A DNA stretch of 64,000 nucleotides from Aspidapion aeneum (GCA_963576565.1 OY755038.1:134991348-135055347), one strand, 5' to 3'. Shown: positions 33,285-46,012, counted from the stretch's first letter. The notes: generated by a model not told the origin, from the letters alone. Made by a program: numbers and translations.

Positions 33285-33319
33285 GGCCAGTTGTAAAACT
33301 GTGCCTCTTGCCGAATTAA
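33285..33319 (+). pseudogene. pol: Last codons of BEL pol beyond the Gypsy insertion
   Basis: Reading on from TATIPYK (20298-20320) across the duplicated AAGC gives RPVVKLCLLPN and a TAA at 33317-33319. RPVVKLC near the end is typical of BEL polyproteins. This confirms both the orientation and the exact insertion point of the Gypsy element. Confidence 0.88.
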
Positions 33320-33523
33320 AACTAATTTTCATTTTTTCTACCTATTGAAGTCGATTATTACAATAGAATTTTTGTTTGTTTGTTTCGTCTTTTTCGGGTT
33401 TTCGTTATTTCTAAATAAACTTACGATACTTCCATTCATTTATGTTTATCGGTCGATCATTTTTTCTTATATCTATATCTGTCCGGTTGATATTCTAAAA
33501 TTGTGTGTTTTGGCGGGCAGTTA

Positions 33524-33991
33524 TGTTAGCTCCCGCTAAATTTCACGGTTGTTTTTAAATTTTAAAACCACACAATTGGATGAAGGACAGAGTACATTTT
33601 TCGCGCATTGACATGCGCACCAAAAATCAGAGAGATCCTTTCTACCGCCTCGAGAAAAATGGCGTGTTAATTACTTTCTCCAGCTATTTCAAATTTCTAC
33701 ACTTAAAAGTGCTCAGTTTTTGTGTACTAAAGCATAGAACTGGAAGCTTCAGCCCTTCAGCTACGTGGTACCATCATTAGATCCTGAAAGGGGCCCTTGG
33801 AACGTTGAGAAATTGGCTGCAAACTGGTGAGTACTTTGTTTCTGATTTCCGTTGTGTGGGTTACAGCAATTAACCTATGGACCTTTTTAATTTTTCGTGA
33901 TTACGTATCAATAAATTATGTTTGTTCGCGCTTTCATTTAATAAAATATATACAGTCCATTGCAGTTATCGTTTTTCTAACTGCGGGCACA
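33524..33991 (+). repeat. 3' LTR of BEL element
   Basis: Starts TGTTAGC and ends GGGCACA, followed by the target duplication GTCATC. A weak purine stretch (GGCGGGCAG, 33512-33520) precedes it as a PPT candidate. Confidence 0.93.
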
Positions 33992-33997
33992 GTCATC

Positions 33998-34101
33998 ATC
34001 AGTCAACTTTATGTAAAGTTTCCTTCCTGAGATAGTTGAGGGGGAGTTATTACGTTCCGATTTTGGCAAACTTATTTTTAATAAAATTCTCAAATAAAAT
34101 G

Positions 34102-34156
<55 letters not shown>

Positions 34157-35765
34157 CTTTAAATATTAATATAAAATATTAAAAATAATACTTTATATAT
34201 TTTTCTAATTTTGTCACATTTTTTAAGATTAGTTATCAATTTGTTATTTGACTCATTATTTTATTTTTATTAAATATCGTTACGGTGATACACCCGAAGT
34301 TTAGTTTAACAACAATTTTCTAACAATTATTTAGTTTACGCCAAATAAACAAATATTTCCTTATAAAAACTAAACTTAAATAAAATGATCCTAAAAACTA
34401 AAATAAACTGCAAAATTCTGCTATAACTAGAACCCAGCGATCATAAATGGATATAGATAAAATAACTTATTTCTTAGACAAATAGTAAAATAGTTACTGG
34501 TATCTAAAATTGTGCTAGGTCACCACATCAGTATTGTATTTTCTGCCTTACATTATTCTCTATTTACCTCTAAGCACCTCTTGAATCTGTCTTTTTATCT
34601 CCCTGTTTGATCTATGATCTATTTCTGATCTATTTGTCTATTTTCTGGTGTCTGAAAATATAAATTATCTTGTTTTCAATAACTGTTATTTATTTTTAAT
34701 TAAATCTTATTTTATTGCTTTATTCTTAACTATGACTTAACTTGTATATTCTAGGTCATTCATTCATTTATCTATGATCTATTACTAGTTCTTGTCTATC
34801 TTTTATTTCGTCTATTTATTCCTAGTTCGCTGTGATGAAAACTAGCTTCATTTTAGCATCGATTCTTGGTGACTAAAACACATCTGAATTATATAAGTAT
34901 TGTTATATTAAGTTAGTTATTATTTTATCTCTTACCTTAACTATTGTTTTCTAGTGGAAAGCCATGGAAAGTTGTTTTCTAACTAGTTTACTTTTCTAAT
35001 TGATTTTCTTTGATTTATTGACCCCATCTATCTCACACCCATAGCAGTTGTGTGTTTTTAGTGCATCTTCGATTTGTTTCAGTAAATCAATACGTTCGAC
35101 ACGTGGCCAGTGTTATCTGTTAGAAAATCCTAGGAGTACTATTTTATAGCATGATGAAAAATAAAATCGTTATGTGACAGAACTAACACCCTTGCTTATC
35201 GTTATTCGTTTTACGTAATTTTAATTAGGATCGTCGCAAGCTAATTTTTAACATTAAGGGGACTTGACGTAAGATCCCCTACTATGAGTGGTACTTGGCA
35301 ACATTGTAATTGAATTATCCAGAACATGAGTTTTGATGAGTCTGTGTAAGACTTATCTTGTTATGTTCTTATTTGTATATTGCTATCTCATTCTCACTGA
35401 TATCTTGTAATATATTTTATCTACATTAATTTCAATTCTTGATTTTGCTCTAAAACTTTGGCAGTTAGTAATAAATCATTTTTGGCATTATTGAACAACT
35501 TTTGAGTGAAAAGGAGATAGACATAATCTGCCATTGTTCAAATTCGATGTCACTCTGGGCGACGGTTTACGGTCGACTTGTCACTTTAATGTCTTTAGCT
35601 TAAGAAGCTACAACTTAATTTTGATTTTATCTAAATCATCGTTTACGGATTTTGAGTTATAGCTTTTTTGTTGCAATCCATAATTCCATTAGTTTTGTTT
35701 TTATTGAGTATTTTTGAGTTTGGTGAACTACGATCGCTCCTGTATTGGGATTTATTGAAGACAGA
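33998..35765. other. AT-rich sequence without genes; TA microsatellite
   Basis: A (TA)n run of about 44 bases spans 34106-34149. The rest shows no coding or element structure that I can identify. It is the best candidate for host spacer DNA. Confidence 0.5.
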
Positions 35766-35771
35766 CAAGCA

Positions 35772-35808
35772 TGTTCAATGTTCAATGTTCAATGTTCAAT
35801 GTTCAATG
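35772..35808. repeat. 3' tail of LINE: five TTCAATG repeats
   Basis: Exact 7-bp tandem repeat, directly seen, at the 3' end of the minus-strand LINE. Confidence 0.9.
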
Positions 35809-35991
35809 TACTTTATTGCCATAAGATTTACATGGTAAATATAGACAGTGTCAGGTAAAGACTAACATAAAAGAATATAATTCCTTAAACTAATTTATGC
35901 AATTAATGTATGTAACATAAATAAAGATAAGTTTTACAAATTATTAATTTTAGAGTTTATAGGTAGTATTTCTTTTTCGCTCTTCTCGGAT

Positions 35992-38870
35992 TTAACCTCC
36001 TCTCGAATTTAAAAACTCCCTTACTGAGTAGTATGCTTTATTTATAAGCAGTTTTTTAAGTTCCTCTCGAAATTTTTTAAAGCTTTGCAAGCTTTTTATG
36101 GTATTTGGAATTGCATTAAAAATTGTTGCACAAAAGCAGTATGGACTCTTAGCATATAATGACAGATTGTAGTTAGGGATTCTAATATTTGAACTAGACC
36201 TTGTATTATGAGTATGAAGTGTGTTTACAGATGGAAATTTTTGTTGCTGTTTTTTCACAAATAGTGCTGCTTCAAAAATCAGGATAAATGGAGCTGTCAT
36301 TAGATTATTTTCCCTAAACAAAGGTCTGCAAGAGTCCTGATGTTTTAGTTTAAATATAAGTCGCAGTAATATTTTTTGCAATAGAAGAATGCGTTCAAAG
36401 TTTCTACATTGACCCCAGAACACAACTTGGTATCTTATGTGACTGTATCCTAAGGAGTAGTATACGTTAATAAGCTGTTTAGTTGTGAGTAAGTTCTTTA
36501 GGTTCAAAATTGTAAAAAAAGTAGAGTTTAGTTTTCCTGCCACAAAACTGCAATGTTTTTTCCAAGTTATCTGTTCATCAATTTGAAGTCCTAAAAAAGA
36601 ACAGTTCTCCATTTTGATTATGTCATTGTTTTTTAATTTTAGTTTTATATCACTAATCAGTTTCCTTTTACGGAAAACAATATAGTGAGTTTTAGAGGGA
36701 TTGACCAAGAGTTTGTTTTTTTCACACCATTTGCCAAAGACTTGAAGAATAAAGTTTGACATACTTTCAAGATCTTCTAAGTTTTCTGCAGTTACTACTA
36801 TAGTGCAGTCGTCTGCATATAAAACTATCTTTATGTTTTTACACTGATCCATAATGTATTTGATCATATCGTTTATGAAAAGTATGAAAATTAAAGGCGA
36901 TAAGACACTACCTTGAGGAACCCCAAAATTAGGAGTAGCTTCTTTAGATATATTTTTTTGAAATTTCACAAATATTTTTCTCTCTGAAAGAGTGCTTTCT
37001 AACCAATCATTTATGTTTCCCCTTAGTCCCATCTCATTACATTTTTTTAAAAGAAAAGGTATAGAAATGCAATCGAAGGCACGAGTCAGATCTAGAAAGA
37101 TGGCTAATGTAAGTTTGTTCGAATCAAGGGATTCGTAAACAAACTGTACTAAATCAAAAGCCGCAGTAGAAGTGGAGAAATTAGAGCGAAATCCGTGTTG
37201 ATGAGGAGACAGGAGTTTGAAACGATGGATGAAAGAATTGAGTCTGTTAACTACAGTTTTCTCAAATAACTTGGATAAAGATCTGAGCCCTGTGATGGAT
37301 CTATAGTTTGAAATTAATTCCGGATCACCTTTTTTTAATAGGGGTACTACATAACCAATTTTTAACCTTTTTGGAAAAGTACCATTTTGTATTGATACAT
37401 TTAAAATATGGCATAAGGGTTTTTTTATAGAGTCCCATAGATAGTCAAGTACAAATACAGGAACATCGTTTATATTGCAGCAGGCCTTCCTATTTTTTAG
37501 CTGCATAAGTGCGAGGTGAAGCTCGCCTTCTTCTACAGGATTTAAAAACATAGTATGCAAATTTGTGTCAGGTAATGTACAGTTGTTGTTGTTTGTGAAA
37601 CATTGGTCAGTCAGAAGCTCTTCCACACTAGTGGCAAAGAGAAAAATAGTTTGCAATTTCTTGTGGGTCCGTTATAACAGAGTCCTTGTAATTTACTGCC
37701 TGAAGATCTTTGTTGTTATTATTTTTTATTCGACCCAAATTTGTGTTTACAGCTTGCCAAATGGCTTTGTTACAGTTTTCACTGTTTACGATTTTGTTTT
37801 GATAGAACTCCTTTTTTGCAACTTTGACCTTTTCCGTAAATTTTTTTTTTGCATTCTTGTACTGTTCTTTACTGTCTGCCGATCTACTATTTTTCATAAG
37901 CCAAAACACGTTTTTAAGTTCCTGACTGTCTTTAACTATATCATTAGATACCCAAGCTTTGTTTGTAGAATAAGAGTATTTTTTTCTAATAACCGGGCAG
38001 CATGTATCCATGTAATAGAAGAGATGAGACCAAAAGGCCTCAAAGGCTTCATTTGCATTCTGTGAGGACCAGTTTTGGCTATAGGAATCTGTCTTAATAC
38101 AAAATTTTAAATTATGTAAATTTTCATCTGAAAACACCCTTTTTTCTATTTTTGTAGAAGCTACTTGAGCTGTACGCGTAACATCTGCAATATTAACGTC
38201 TATATATTGAGATCTGTGATCAGCTATTTGATCTAAAGAATTTGACGCTGTAAAAAAGTTTCATTAGTTATGACATAGTCCAGAGTACTTGGTTCGTTAT
38301 TTGGTACAACTCTAGTAGGTTCTATGGGAAGAATCGAAGCAAGCCCGAAACCAGTAATTAGATCGTATAATTTAGTCTTTTCACGGGAATCAATAAGGTT
38401 ATTAAAATTTAAATCTCCTGCAATAATTATGGTTTGGTAAGCTTTCAAAATCCAGTTTAGGAGCTGAAAAAGATTTTCAAAAAAAAACATCAATATTTGA
38501 AAAGATTTCATTATTCGAGCGATAGATACCAATTAAGGCAGTCTTCCTATTACCTAAATTAAAAGCTATACCCACACACTCAAAAGAAAATTCACAGGTA
38601 AATCTTGATAAGTCAATTTTTTTTACATAAGTATTGTTTCTTTCACTGAAAATCGCTACTCCACCGCACTCATGGTTTTTTCTACAATACGAAGTAACAA
38701 GTTTGACGCCTGGGATAGCAGTGACCAGTATTTGTTCAGATTTACAGTGGTGTTCAGTTACCACGAGAAAGTTTGGCTTCTTTTCCTGAATTAGCACTTC
38801 AAGTTGCGGAATTTTGTTTGGCAAACTTTGCACATTCACATGTATTCTGTTCCAGTGTGAGTGTTGAACT
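35992..38870 (-). pseudogene. LINE ORF2: endonuclease and reverse transcriptase, frameshifted
   Basis: The endonuclease nicks target DNA and the RT copies the LINE RNA onto the nick. The endonuclease begins NVQSLPNKIPQLEVL (38839), with FLVVTEHH and, in the next frame, IIIAGDLNFNN and STLDYVIT; the DHRSQ element is near 38210. RT (37656-35992) shows PLLKKGDPELISNYRSI, LAIFLDLTRAFDCIS, GVPQGSVLSPLIF, VLYADDCTIVV with both catalytic Asp, and FLGLQID. Frameshifts occur at T-runs near 38480, 38258 and 37643. Apart from these, the domains look complete. RT C-terminus ends at 35992. Confidence 0.88.
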
Positions 38871-38882
38871 ATATTGCTGGTA

Positions 38883-40400
38883 TTAGTCCTTTCTGCCTCT
38901 GAAAAACGTGCGAGTTCTTGTGAAGTCTCGAAAAAACCTAAATTTTTTGACGACTACATTCTCAGGCCAATGGGTTTCATTCAGGAGAATGGGTAAATCT
39001 GTTTCAAACACCTCCACTCTAAAACTAGTAAAATCTCCCGATTTTACCTCTTTTTGTTCTACTTTAAGGTAAGTAATGTAATTAAAGGTGCTTTTAATGT
39101 AGTTTTCTATATCCTTTATGGTGGTTCTGGCATCCGACCTGCTAACAAAGATGGAATCTTTTTTTGGGATTCTAGCTGCTGTAAGTGTAGCGGCTGTATG
39201 TGAGGAGACTCGGTTAACGTTTCCTCTTTCGATACGGTTCTCGGCAGCTAATAACGGTCTATATACACCTTGCTCAGAATTCACACGGCATGTAGGAGAG
39301 ACGTTTTGAATTGTTTGTGGATTCTGATTTTGTGTTTCAAGTTTGTTAACTAGTCCTTTCAAGCGATTTAGTTCGCTTTCCATTTCTCCCATATGCTCTA
39401 GTTTGTTTATCATGGTGGTAACCTTGCTCTCAAGTTCTTTAATTTTTCTTTCATTTTCCAGGACAGTGACAGACGCAAGGCATGTGTTTTGTGTACACCT
39501 AGGAATTGTTTTGGTATCCATTTTATTTTCAAGAGCCACAAGCTTCTGTGTGATCTTAGTGTTGCCAGTATTAATTTTAAAAATTTCTTCTAAGATCATA
39601 TTTAAAGATTGTTCATCTCCAGCCGTTTTAGGACGGGTTTCTAACTCACCATTTAGTTTGGTGATTGTTTCTTGCTGTTCAAGTATGACCTTTATGTTTT
39701 CTTCTCTTATAGTTTTTAGTGAGGTGATGTCCTCTCCTAATAAAGCATTGTTCATATTAGCGTTATTTAACTGAGATTTATAGTTTTTTAGTTCTTTTTT
39801 TATTTTTTCGATTTCTTTATTTTTATCTTCTAGAATCCTCTTCTTAGTGTTATCTTCTTGTATATACCCTTCTAATTCTCTACTCTTTATCTCAAAACTC
39901 TGCTTGTTTAATTCGATTTCAGAATTTTTGGCCTCTAGCTCTTGTTTGTAGTGTTCTATTTCTTTGTTTCTTTCTTCCAACTCATCCTTGAGAGTTTTTG
40001 TTTCTAAAGGAAGCTCGGCATTATCTACCGCTGTCTTTTCCAACTGTTGTGATAGTTTTAAAATTTCAGCTTGTTTTTCCTTATCTTGTTTCTGTATAGT
40101 AATAACTTGTTTGTTAAGTTCTCTTATAAGTTTTACTTGGTTATCTATCAGTTTATCATCTCTACCGGATAATGTTTTCCCTTGTTCCGGTTTAAGGATT
40201 GATTTCTTGCACTCGGCACACAGAAAAACTATGATTTTGTCATTTTTTCCCTACGCGTCCACCTCCCTGGCTGAGATGGCAGCGCAATCTTTGCAGAAAC
40301 TAATATTACAAAATTCACAGGATGTTCCAATTTTTTTTTTGTCTGTGGATCTTGATTTGCTACTAATTGCTTCATTGCACACTGTGCAATTTTCTGCCAT
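38883..40400 (-). pseudogene. LINE ORF1: PHD-like zinc finger plus coiled coil
   Basis: RNA-binding/chaperone protein of the LINE. It starts MAENCTVCNEAISS at 40400. Cys pairs CTVC, CEFC, CKDC and CAEC within about 75 residues suggest a PHD-like zinc finger, as in ORF1 of CR1-group elements. A TAG at 40251-40253 interrupts the finger; the frame is otherwise open to 38883. From about residue 120 a long Glu/Lys-rich coiled coil follows (KDELEERNKEIEHYKQELE and similar). The last 100 residues (IYIKSTFNYITYLKV-like region, FRVEVFETDLP, FFRDF) could be the usual C-terminal nucleic-acid-binding part. Confidence 0.82.
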
Positions 40401-40580
40401 TGTGTGCGAAAAAAACGTTTCAGTCCCAGATGAAGATATTTTGTGTGTTTTGTGAACGTCCGCCTCCGTTTCTACTTATGCTGGCGCGCGACACTTTTTA
40501 TCAATGCTCGCGAAAAAAGGCTGATGTGTTCGAAAGCAAATCGAATGCGCCCTTGAGATGTAGTGGCTTTCAATGGTGAC

Positions 40581-41395
40581 GCACAGCGCGTATGGATCTG
40601 TGGTCAGCAGCTGATTTGATGTTTGTGGTTATGCTTCTTGAGACAAAAAATTGGTTCTTGAAAAACTGATTTTCACGTTTTTCATAAGTTTACCTGGATT
40701 TTTCGCCCAAATTTAAAAGGAAATCAGTTCACTGGATCCAACTTCACAATGTCCAAACATTCAGCGGTTTAGCCAGTAAGAAAATAAGAAGTTATTCACT
40801 GATTAAAACGTTATTTTGACAGCCGCATTTTTTATTGTTACCGCCATGGCCTTTAGAATTTTCTTTAAGTGCTCTTTTACTCTTGTTACAGAGTCATTAT
40901 TTTTTTTTTATTTGTCAAACACACTGTGTTTTTTTATTACAATCTAGTCAGTAAGACTAATTAGCAATTTTGTGTTAACTTAATTTACTAGAAAAGTCAG
41001 ATTTAAACTTAGGGTTCACTCAACAGTTCTCCCCGCTTTGTTTAGTCTGTAACTCACAATTGTGTTGTGTTTATAGCATTATTTTGTTTTATGTGTAATT
41101 CACTTAGTTTACTAGCTCAAACGGCTTCACTCTTTTTAGTCGTCGAACTAGCATAGTATTGTCTAGAAGCTGAATTGCTTCCACATTCACATGCCGATGG
41201 AGTCTATCTTCATGGCTTTTTGCGTACTTTTTTATTGTCTCTGCTCTGAACAGAGTCATTAATGAGCCGTCCGTTTATTTTGTTAAAAGATCCACAGCAC
41301 CGACCAACAGCTGCAGATCAACCCTCACACCACTTTTGAGGTAAATTTAGCTTAATTATCTTGCCTTATATTTTATCTGTGTGTTTGTCTTTTAT
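40581..41395. other. Spacer between LINE and large LTR element
   Basis: Moderately AT-rich, no gene or element structure recognised. Confidence 0.5.
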
Positions 41396-41399
41396 CATG

Positions 41400-42661
41400 T
41401 GTAACAGGCGGCCAGTGTGACAGTGGTACTGTCACCTCAAGTGGCCAAGGCTTAAATGTTGTGAGTTACCAACTTAGGCTACAACTTATATAAATTATAA
41501 AAAGATGTAAATGTTATTACTTATTTGTTCTCGAAAGGGAATTTGACGTTTCTTGGAGGAAAAGTATGCTATAAACGTTTTTCTCAAATGTAAAAATAAT
41601 GTAGAATAATCATACATACCTTTTCAATTTTCTTCTTGTAGCTTCACACTTTCACTTCTTATATTTATTAATTGAATATCAACTTTTACTACTATTAAGC
41701 TTTTGTATTCAAATATTTACACTTCTTAAACTTTTAGGCTTTATAAACCTTTTGTATTTTTGTTGTAAATATATATATTTATCAACAGTTTAAACCTTGA
41801 TTGAAGGAGTGAAACTATTCAATCAACTGTTTAATTTACTTAATATTACTGTTTAGGTTTGGGATATCCTGTTGATTAAAAATGCCGATTTTGTTGTTAA
41901 AATATACCATAAAACAGATAAAAACATTATTTCAAAACTCTGGAAACAGCAATAATTAAAAGCTTTAAAATTAATAAACTCCAAAAGAAAAGACTAAAAT
42001 AATTATGAATATTAAAGTTAACAGTTTTATACAATGTTAAAATAATTGATAAATATCCCCAGTTGAAATAAAACCCCCCTTAAGAAGTGTGAAAGTAAGC
42101 GTAACGAACCAAGCAAAGTGCAACTAAAAAGTGAGCTCCCTCCCGACTTTCGAAAGTTTCAGTACCCTGCTCTCTAGGCATTCTTTAACGGTTTTCTTAT
42201 CCAAGACAAGTCACGCTGCTCTACAGATATTCTTGGCTTGCCGTTGTCGTGCTTTGAAACTTAAGCTCTCTCGCATTGGCGAGAAAGACAAACAGACAAA
42301 ATACCACCGCAATTCAAAGATGCATGGACTCAGAAAATCGATAAAGTTAAAATCATACAGTGTGTTTTTTTAAAAGTTGAAAATAGTTTAGCTAATTTGT
42401 TTCCAGTTACAAATTATGAATTATTTTGATGTTAGTGGCTTAAAGGACATATTAGCCGAATACAACTTTTATTCAAATACAGCGAACCTGAAAATATGCC
42501 AAAAAACAAGTCTCCGAAGTTGCAATAAATTTTACTTAACCTTAACCTAGTCTTGCAGATAATTAATGCTTGTTGATGTCAAAAACAATATTTAATGAAA
42601 AATATTTAAAAACTTATAAATGGCAAAAATACCATTTATATTCAAATCCCATTTTGTTACA
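41400..42661 (-). repeat. 3' LTR of the large LTR element
   Basis: Plus-strand start TGTAACAGGCGG, end ATTTTGTTACA. Near-identical over its length to 60634-61923, with small indels. Small open frames inside (42131-42373) are not conserved as a gene. Confidence 0.85.
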
Positions 42662-42674
42662 ATATTCCCCCCTG
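42662..42674 (-). promoter_or_regulatory. Candidate polypurine tract of the large LTR element
   Basis: Minus strand CAGGGGGGAATAT immediately before the LTR. Resembles the Gypsy tracts at 5258-5275 and 23696-23710. Confidence 0.6.
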
Positions 42675-44149
42675 ATTAGGTATAAACAATTTTTTTTAAA
42701 CGCAAGTTTATAACAACAAGTATTAAGTAGTGCAGACAACACAAATCTAAACTAAAACTATAACGCTCTTCGTTTCCATTTTTCTTCTCTGGATATCTGA
42801 TGGTCAACAAACATTCTGGCCCTCGAAGTTCCATTCTGGAACAAAACAGCAACACTGGATCAGGTACAACATCTTAGATCAGGTAGTCAGCAACAAACAT
42901 GGCACTGTAAGAATCAGAATATCAGTGCAGCTTAATAACAACGATAACTTAAACTAAATGACGGCAAAAGAAAATTGACAAATAAACCGAAAAATATATA
43001 GAAATATATAATTTTAACACACATTGCTCGAAAACTACTACATTAAGTTATATATTATATATACGCTTATGCAGAAATTTGTGGAGACAAAAAAGAAAGT
43101 GATTTAAGTTAACGTAAATAAATTAAGGGAGTCTCCAATCTAAACCGTTTCCTCCATAGTGTTAAAAAAAACACTAGGTATGCAGCAAGAGCTGAGTTTC
43201 CACATTGGCCATCTTTGAAACTAGGGGTGAACAGCAGACTCTGTATTGAATTTGGAAAGAAGCATCCAATTGCAGGTTTGCACTGCGACGGTAAGAAGAC
43301 GTCGATTGTAGTGATGATGGCTGCTTGGCAGATCTAAGGACTTTAATGGTGGAATGGCTGCTTGGTTGATTAAACTGTTTGTGGAAGAAATTTGTTGGTT
43401 GGTTAACAGCACTTTGCAATAGCTGACCTAAAAATAAAATAATTTTAATACAAGAAAAACAATGTTTTCAATAACAATAAACTAACCTTATGTAAAACCA
43501 AATTAATTGTCTTAAAAAAAAATATTATTTAAGTAAAAAAAAATGATTTTTTATTTTTTTATTTTATGATTACATCTCATAAATACGTTTTAGGTGAATT
43601 AAAGCCAGTTAGACGGTAAAGAACCTATAAAAGGTTGTCTAACCCAAAAAACGTGTTTGCATAAAAAACAAATTTTAAAACAAAGATAAAAGCAAGAAAT
43701 TACAAACATTAACTGAAATATTAAAATTCATTATACCGTATAAAAAAAATAAGTTTATTTGACAATAATTTATAAAAAAAAATTCAAATACCTTAAGACA
43801 AAATTAATTTACAATAACGAGAAAAAAACGTTAAGTTGACAATATTTAACAAAAAATTTAAAAATTTAAGCTGGTTTATTGTTTTCAGTGTAATTTAAAA
43901 AAAACAACCATACCAGGTTAATACAATAAACTTTAAAACAAACATGGAATACTCTATCGAAACAAAAAAAACATATAAAAATAACTCACGTGATACCAAG
44001 AACAACTGAAAAAATACAAATTACCAAAAAACAACAAAATAATACAAAAAATGAAATACAAGTTTTTATCATACTTAAGATTTTAGTGATACAAAAATTT
44101 TAATTTTATAAAGAAAATCAAATAGATCAATTTTAATAGAATAATCTCA
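42675..44149. other. Interior of the large LTR element, no gene seen
   Basis: AT-rich. The open frame 43419-43174 (minus) is Ser/Gln/Asn-rich with no domain. Confidence 0.5.
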
Positions 44150-44380
44150 AGTGAAACAAATCCACATAGATTTTTTTAAATAGAACAAATTCAAATATAA
44201 TATTTTTTACTAGAACAAATCAAAACATATTGATTCAATAAAGAACAAATAATAATAATTCAATATAGAACAAATCAAAATATAATTCAAGATAGGACAA
44301 CTCAAAGTATAATATTTCAATAGAGAAAAAATCAATTTAAAAAAAATTAAAGAACAAATATAAATAGAACAAATCCAGCC
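44150..44380. repeat. Degenerate tandem repeat with AGAACAAATC core
   Basis: Units such as ATAGAACAAATCAAAATATAATTCAA recur about every 25-30 bases, roughly eight times, with many changes. Confidence 0.6.
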
Positions 44381-44579
44381 AGATGAATATACACATTTTC
44401 AAAATTACTTAGAATAAAGCTCCTCCTAGAATTGTTCACAGTTTTTCCGATTTTTTTTAAAAATTTCTCTCTTGAAACATTATCTTTTCCAATTTAAACT
44501 TTTCCTTCTTAGATCTTTTTCTACTAAATTTCGCTTTCAGTAAAAAAAAAATAACATTTTTCGTTTTTAGATTGATTTT

Positions 44580-46007
44580 AAAAAGCGGTAAATCTGCCGG
44601 ACCCGGAAATATCCTAGCCGAACTTATTAAATATGGCACTGAAGAAATATTTAAATGGAACTGTAGTACCAACTGAGTGGAAAACGTCATATATATCCAC
44701 AATACACAAAAAGGGAAGGAAAGACTTATGTGACAATTATAGAGGTATGACTAGTGACTAGTACGCTAAGCAGAATATACGGTAAAATAATAAGAAATAA
44801 AGTGGAGAGCGAATATAAAGACATGGAGGCAGAAGAACAAGCTGGTTTCAGGGCGGGTGGATCGACTTCAGATCATTTCTTTTGTATAACCCAAGTTATT
44901 GAAAAGAAAATGGCATACGGACAAGAGCTGCATCTACTTTACGTCGATTTGCAGAAGGCATATGATAGTATACCACTAAATCTACTTTGGAAAGCGTTGG
45001 AAAACACAAACATAAGCGTACAACTGATTAAGGCCATCAAAGAGTTATACCGCAATAGTAAGGCAAAAGTTAAAATAAAAGCAAAACTAACCAAAGGCTT
45101 TCAAGTAAATAAAGGTCTTAAACAAGGTTGCTGTATCTCGCCTACGCTCTTCAAGACATACTTGGAACAAGTCCTTAAAGTTTGGAAAAGAAAATTCCAA
45201 AACATGGGAATTCCGTTGGACGAAACCACCTTGTATACTTTATGTTTCGCCGATGATCAGATAGTAGTGGCTCAGGATTATGACGACCTCAAATATATGA
45301 CACGAAAACTAATAGAAGAGTACAATAAGTGGGGACTAGAGGTTAATCTCAATAAGACAGAGTATATGTGTATCGGTGGAATGAAACAGGATCTAATCTT
45401 AAATACCGGGCAGCGAATTCAGTCCTGTGATGAGTATAAATACTTAGGTATAAAAATTACAGCTGACGGAACACTAGACAAAGCTATAAAAGATCGAAAC
45501 GTACAAGGAAGAAAAGCAATAACTTTATTAAATGGAATAATTTGAGACCAAAATATATCAAAACATAACAAAAAGCTTATATATAACACCAATGTAAAAA
45601 GTATTATTATATACGGCTCAGAAGTATGGCCAATCAAGGATAGAACAGAAAAAATGCTTTCCGCTACAAAGATGGACTATTGGAGAAGAGCAGCAGGGAG
45701 ATCCAAAAGAGAAAGAGTTACAAATCAAAGAATAAGAGAAATTATGACAGTGTGGGAACGTACTTTAGTGGATGATATAAGAACAAAGCAACTGGTGTGG
45801 TACGGACATGTACAAGGAATGAATGATGAAAGACTACCTAAACAAATACTACAATGGAAACCAACTGGCCGAAGAAAACGAGGACGGCCAAGGAGAAGCT
45901 GGAGAGAAGGAATAGACAGTAAAATAAGAATAAGAGGCCTAGATGATGAATTATGGGCAAACAGAAACCAGTGGAGATTGGGTATCGGAAGACGTAGAAC
46001 GTTGTGA
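44580..46007 (+). pseudogene. LINE reverse transcriptase and C-terminal domain
   Basis: Reads SGKSAGPGNILAELIKYG at the 5' end, a frameshift near 44655, then VPTEWKTSYISTIHKKGRK, and from 44754 an open frame: DLQKAYDSIPLNLLW, GLKQGCCISPTLFK, CFADDQIVVAQD (active site intact), KYLGIKI. A TGA at 45543-45545 breaks it in frame. It then continues to WYGHVQGMNDERLPKQ and RRKRGRPRRSW, ending RRRTL at 46004. It is close to active in its RT core but lacks the endonuclease. Confidence 0.88.
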
Positions 46008-46012
46008 AACCG

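Larger units (their letters stand above)
9216..33991 (+). mobile_element. BEL/Pao LTR retrotransposon carrying two nested insertions
   Basis: LTRs at 9216-9681 and 33524-33991 are flanked by the same 6 bases, GTCATC (9210-9215 and 33992-33997). Inside, in order, are gag with DUF1759-like and zinc-finger regions, an LLDSGS protease, RT with YIDD, RNase H, and integrase. A foldback element (14332-19512) and a Gypsy element (20321-33280) interrupt pol. Removing both insertions and their target duplications leaves about 6.6 kb, a normal length for the family. The two LTRs differ at a few percent of sites, so the insertion is not very recent. Confidence 0.95.
35772..40580 (-). mobile_element. LINE of CR1-like organisation, nearly full length
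   Basis: Two ORFs on the minus strand: ORF1 (40400-38883) and ORF2 (about 38870-35992) with endonuclease and RT. The 3' end is a tail of five 7-bp repeats (TTCAATG on the plus strand, 35772-35808), in the manner of CR1-group LINEs that end in short microsatellites rather than poly-A. The 5' boundary near 40580 is an estimate. ORF2 has three frameshifts in T/A runs and ORF1 has one stop, so the copy is inactive but not very old. Confidence 0.88.

Noticed and set aside
34106..34149. TA microsatellite considered as a LINE tail
   Set aside because: No LINE coding sequence or target duplication beside it.
37565..38065. 166-codon plus-strand open frame
   Set aside because: Antisense to LINE ORF2; hydrophobic composition is what antisense of AT-rich RT gives.
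39964..40455. 163-codon plus-strand open frame
   Set aside because: Antisense to the ORF1 zinc finger and coiled coil.
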